Shown here piece after piece: positions 14,688 through 16,088 of a stretch of DNA of 16,088 bases (its first letter is position 1; the number at the start of each line of letters is the position of its first letter). The notes below the pieces were generated by a model that saw nothing but the letters and a program-made list of their open reading frames with translations, searched no databases and had not been told where the DNA came from. Origin of the DNA: UBA7398 sp963978235 (GTDB lineage: Bacteria; Actinomycetota; Actinomycetes; Nanopelagicales; Nanopelagicaceae); the NCBI GenBank assembly GCA_963978235.1, contig CAXBQM010000021.1, positions 1-16,088 of the forward strand, written 5' to 3'. Position numbers and translations under genes: made by a program.

Positions 14688-15236
14688 TTAACGAGCGGCC
14701 AAGGATATCAGCCCTCGAACAACCTCGCCCACCTCGTGATTGACCAAGATTTCATCGAACTCTGGCGCTGCTGCCATCTCAGATTCAGCGAGCGCTAATC
14801 GGGCCGCGATTCGTTCTGGTGAATCTGTTCCTCTGCCTTCGATTCGAGCTTTGAGTTCTTCCCATGATGGTGGCATGAGAAAAACAAGAAGTGCGCTGGG
14901 ATCATGAGCGCGAATTTGTCGGGCTCCAGATATTTCAATTTCAAGAAGGACATTGTGGCCAGCGGCTCGAGCGCTCTCCACTTCGCGACGTGGCGTGCCA
15001 TAACGATTACCGGCAAATTCAGCGTGTTCTAACATTTCATTTTTCGCAATGAGATCAGTGAATTCTTGATCAGAGACGAAGTGATAATGAACGCCATCAA
15101 CTTCACCAGCGCGCGGTGCTCTCGTTGTATAGGAGACAGAGAGTTGAAAATCATCATGCTTTCGTAACTCTTGCGAGATCGTGCTTTTACCGACGCCACC
15201 TGGACCTGATAAGACGATTAACTTTCCTCGCTTCAT
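14688..15236 (-). CDS. gmk: Guanylate kinase
   Basis: Phosphorylates GMP to GDP with ATP, essential for GTP and dGTP supply. The 182-residue protein has the P-loop GPGGVGKST (11-19), the GMP-binding SYTTRAPR (35-42), the GVHYHFV segment, and YGTP (79-82), then the lid and C-terminal helices. The ATG overlaps the mihF stop as ATGA, so the two are translationally coupled. This mihF-gmk pairing is characteristic of actinobacteria. An AGG 9 nt upstream may serve as a weak ribosome binding site. Confidence 0.95.
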   Translation of the reverse strand: MKRGKLIVLSGPGGVGKSTISQELRKHDDFQLSVSYTTRAPRAGEVDGVHYHFVSDQEFTDLIAKNEMLEHAEFAGNRYGTPRREVESARAAGHNVLLEIEISGARQIRAHDPSALLVFLMPPSWEELKARIEGRGTDSPERIAARLALAESEMAAAPEFDEILVNHEVGEVVRGLISLAAR

Positions 15237-15550
15237 TCGGCAAAACCTAACAGCGCCAGTAAATCTCGCCGTTGTTTAACGCCAAGTCCTTGCACTCGTC
15301 GCGTCTGCGAGATATTGCAACGTTCCATGATTGATTGCGCGCGAATTGTTCCGACGCCAGGAAGTGCCACCAATAACTGTTGTACTCGCATCTTTCTGAT
15401 GGCTGGTTCTTCACTAGCGAATATTTCTAAAACGCTCAGGGAACCGTTCTTTATCAATTCTTTAACTTCGGCGCGTTTTCGTCGGGCGGCTGCTGCTTTC
15501 GCTAACGCAGCGTGTCGATCTGCTAACGAAATTTGTGGTGGCGCTCCCAT
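15233..15550 (-). CDS. mihF: Actinobacterial integration host factor (MihF/sIHF)
   Basis: A nucleoid-associated DNA-binding protein found only in actinobacteria and unrelated to proteobacterial IHF. At 105 residues it matches the family length. The N-terminal basic helix contains AKAAAARRKRAEVK (17-30). The helix-two-turn-helix region around VALPGVGTIRAQSIM (61-75) binds the DNA backbone, followed by the SQTRRVQGLG segment (81-90). It lies between pyrF and gmk, the canonical position, and overlaps gmk by 4 bp. It has no ribosome binding site. A TTTAAT hexamer ends 6 nt before the ATG and may be a leaderless -10. Confidence 0.95.
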   Translation of the reverse strand: MGAPPQISLADRHAALAKAAAARRKRAEVKELIKNGSLSVLEIFASEEPAIRKMRVQQLLVALPGVGTIRAQSIMERCNISQTRRVQGLGVKQRRDLLALLGFAE

Positions 15551-15556
15551 AGCTGA

Positions 15557-15562
15557 ATTAAA
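15557..15562 (-). promoter_or_regulatory. mihF: Possible -10 element for leaderless mihF (TTTAAT)
   Basis: On the minus strand TTTAAT ends 6 nt before the mihF ATG in a 20-bp gap after pyrF. It lacks the conserved second-position A of TANNNT, so it is weaker than the other examples. Spacing and absence of a Shine-Dalgarno site agree with them. Confidence 0.3.
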
Positions 15563-15570
15563 CCGCTTCG

Positions 15571-16088
15571 TTAGAGCGCTTCGCGAATTTCTCGCGCCGC
15601 TTGATGCGGATCGGCAGCGCCAGTGATAGGTCGACCAATCACAACGTAATTTGCCCCAGCCGCGATCGCTTCTTCCGGAGTCATTACGCGTTGTTGATCA
15701 CCAACTGCTGCACCTTTCGGGCGTACTCCTGGCGTAATAAGTAACGTCTCAGGTGAGACTCCATTGCGGATTGCACCCACTTCATGTGGCGAAGAGACAA
15801 TTGCGCGAGCGCCATGAGCAACGCTTAATTGCGCGAGTTTTAACGCGCTATCGAGCGCCGAAGATTTCATTCCAATATCAACCAGATCTGACTCTTTGAG
15901 TGAGGTCAGAATTGTTACGGCTGTAATACGCGTGTTAGGTAGAGCCTGCGCAGCGGCTGAAATCATTGCTCCCCCACCTGCGCCATGAACTGTTAAAAAA
16001 TACGGTTGTAGCGAAGCGATACTTTCGGCAGCGCCACCAACAGTGTTGGGGATGTCATGCAATTTCAAATCGAGAAAGAGATCAAACG
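15571..16088 (-). CDS. pyrF: Orotidine-5'-phosphate decarboxylase, group 1 type, N-terminus outside window
   Basis: Last step of UMP synthesis: decarboxylation of OMP. About 171 C-terminal residues are visible. The TTG at 16068 is not the start: the frame is open to the right edge and reads FDLFLDLKLHDIPNTV, where D-L-K-L-H-D is the catalytic DxKxxD array of the family. Further marks are VTILTSLKESDLVDIGM, the TPGVRPKG phosphate-binding segment, and VVIGRPIT near the end. The DxKxxDIPNT motif and the TSLKESDL segment are those of group 1 (E. coli/Bacillus type), whereas the mycobacterial enzyme I recall at this locus is group 2. It lies 20 bp upstream of mihF, the usual actinobacterial arrangement. 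Confidence 0.93.
   Translation of the reverse strand, partial: FDLFLDLKLHDIPNTVGGAAESIASLQPYFLTVHGAGGGAMISAAAQALPNTRITAVTILTSLKESDLVDIGMKSSALDSALKLAQLSVAHGARAIVSSPHEVGAIRNGVSPETLLITPGVRPKGAAVGDQQRVMTPEEAIAAGANYVVIGRPITGAADPHQAAREIREAL

Noticed and set aside
15571..16068. TTG at 16068 as the start of pyrF
   Set aside because: That codon is the Leu of the catalytic LKLHD segment, and in-frame PyrF sequence continues to the right edge.

Overview
The window looks like a stretch of core chromosome from a small-genome, moderate-GC actinobacterium. A freshwater acI/Nanopelagicales-type lineage is a plausible guess, but the lineage is an inference. The main evidence is gene order. The block pyrF–mihF–gmk–rpoZ–coaBC–metK–priA–def–fmt–rsmB–rpe … hisE–hisG, all on the minus strand, is the classic actinobacterial arrangement. 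It includes the actinobacteria-specific integration host factor (mihF) and a helicase-motif-less PriA. Intergenic gaps are tiny (0 to 88 bp), several genes overlap, and there is no mobile element, prophage, CRISPR array, tRNA or rRNA.

Layout. Positions 1-557 (+) hold the 3' part of a YczE-like membrane protein that runs in from the left. An 88-bp GC-rich, apparently structured leader follows, then an NCS2/AzgA-type purine permease (646-2082, +) that ends at a strong intrinsic terminator. Convergent to it, on the minus strand, are ung (uracil-DNA glycosylase) and an orphan ABC ATPase whose 3' end overlaps ung. Divergent from the ATPase is serB (+), with two ACT domains and a HAD phosphatase domain. 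serB overlaps hisG tail to tail. From there to the right edge everything is on the minus strand: hisG and hisE (first steps of histidine synthesis), a PnuC-family vitamin transporter, rpe, rsmB, fmt, def, priA, metK, coaBC, rpoZ, gmk, mihF, and a pyrF whose N-terminus lies beyond the right edge.

How the genes fit together. The minus-strand block covers pyrimidine and guanine nucleotide synthesis (pyrF, gmk), transcription (rpoZ), chromosome architecture (mihF), cofactors (coaBC, metK), replication restart (priA), N-formylmethionine initiation and removal (fmt, def), rRNA methylation (rsmB), the pentose phosphate pathway (rpe) and histidine entry (hisE, hisG).

The most informative extra signals are these. 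(1) A repeated TANNNT–6 nt–start codon pattern before serB, hisE, rpe and def implies several internal leaderless promoters. (2) The purine-permease leader has 7-nt complementary ends that cover the ribosome binding site. (3) A PnuC/RibM-like transporter stands alone where many actinobacteria keep riboflavin synthesis genes. (4) A group-1-type PyrF sits in a slot where the actinobacteria I recall carry the group-2 type. I found no defence, mobile or otherwise unprecedented multi-gene system.
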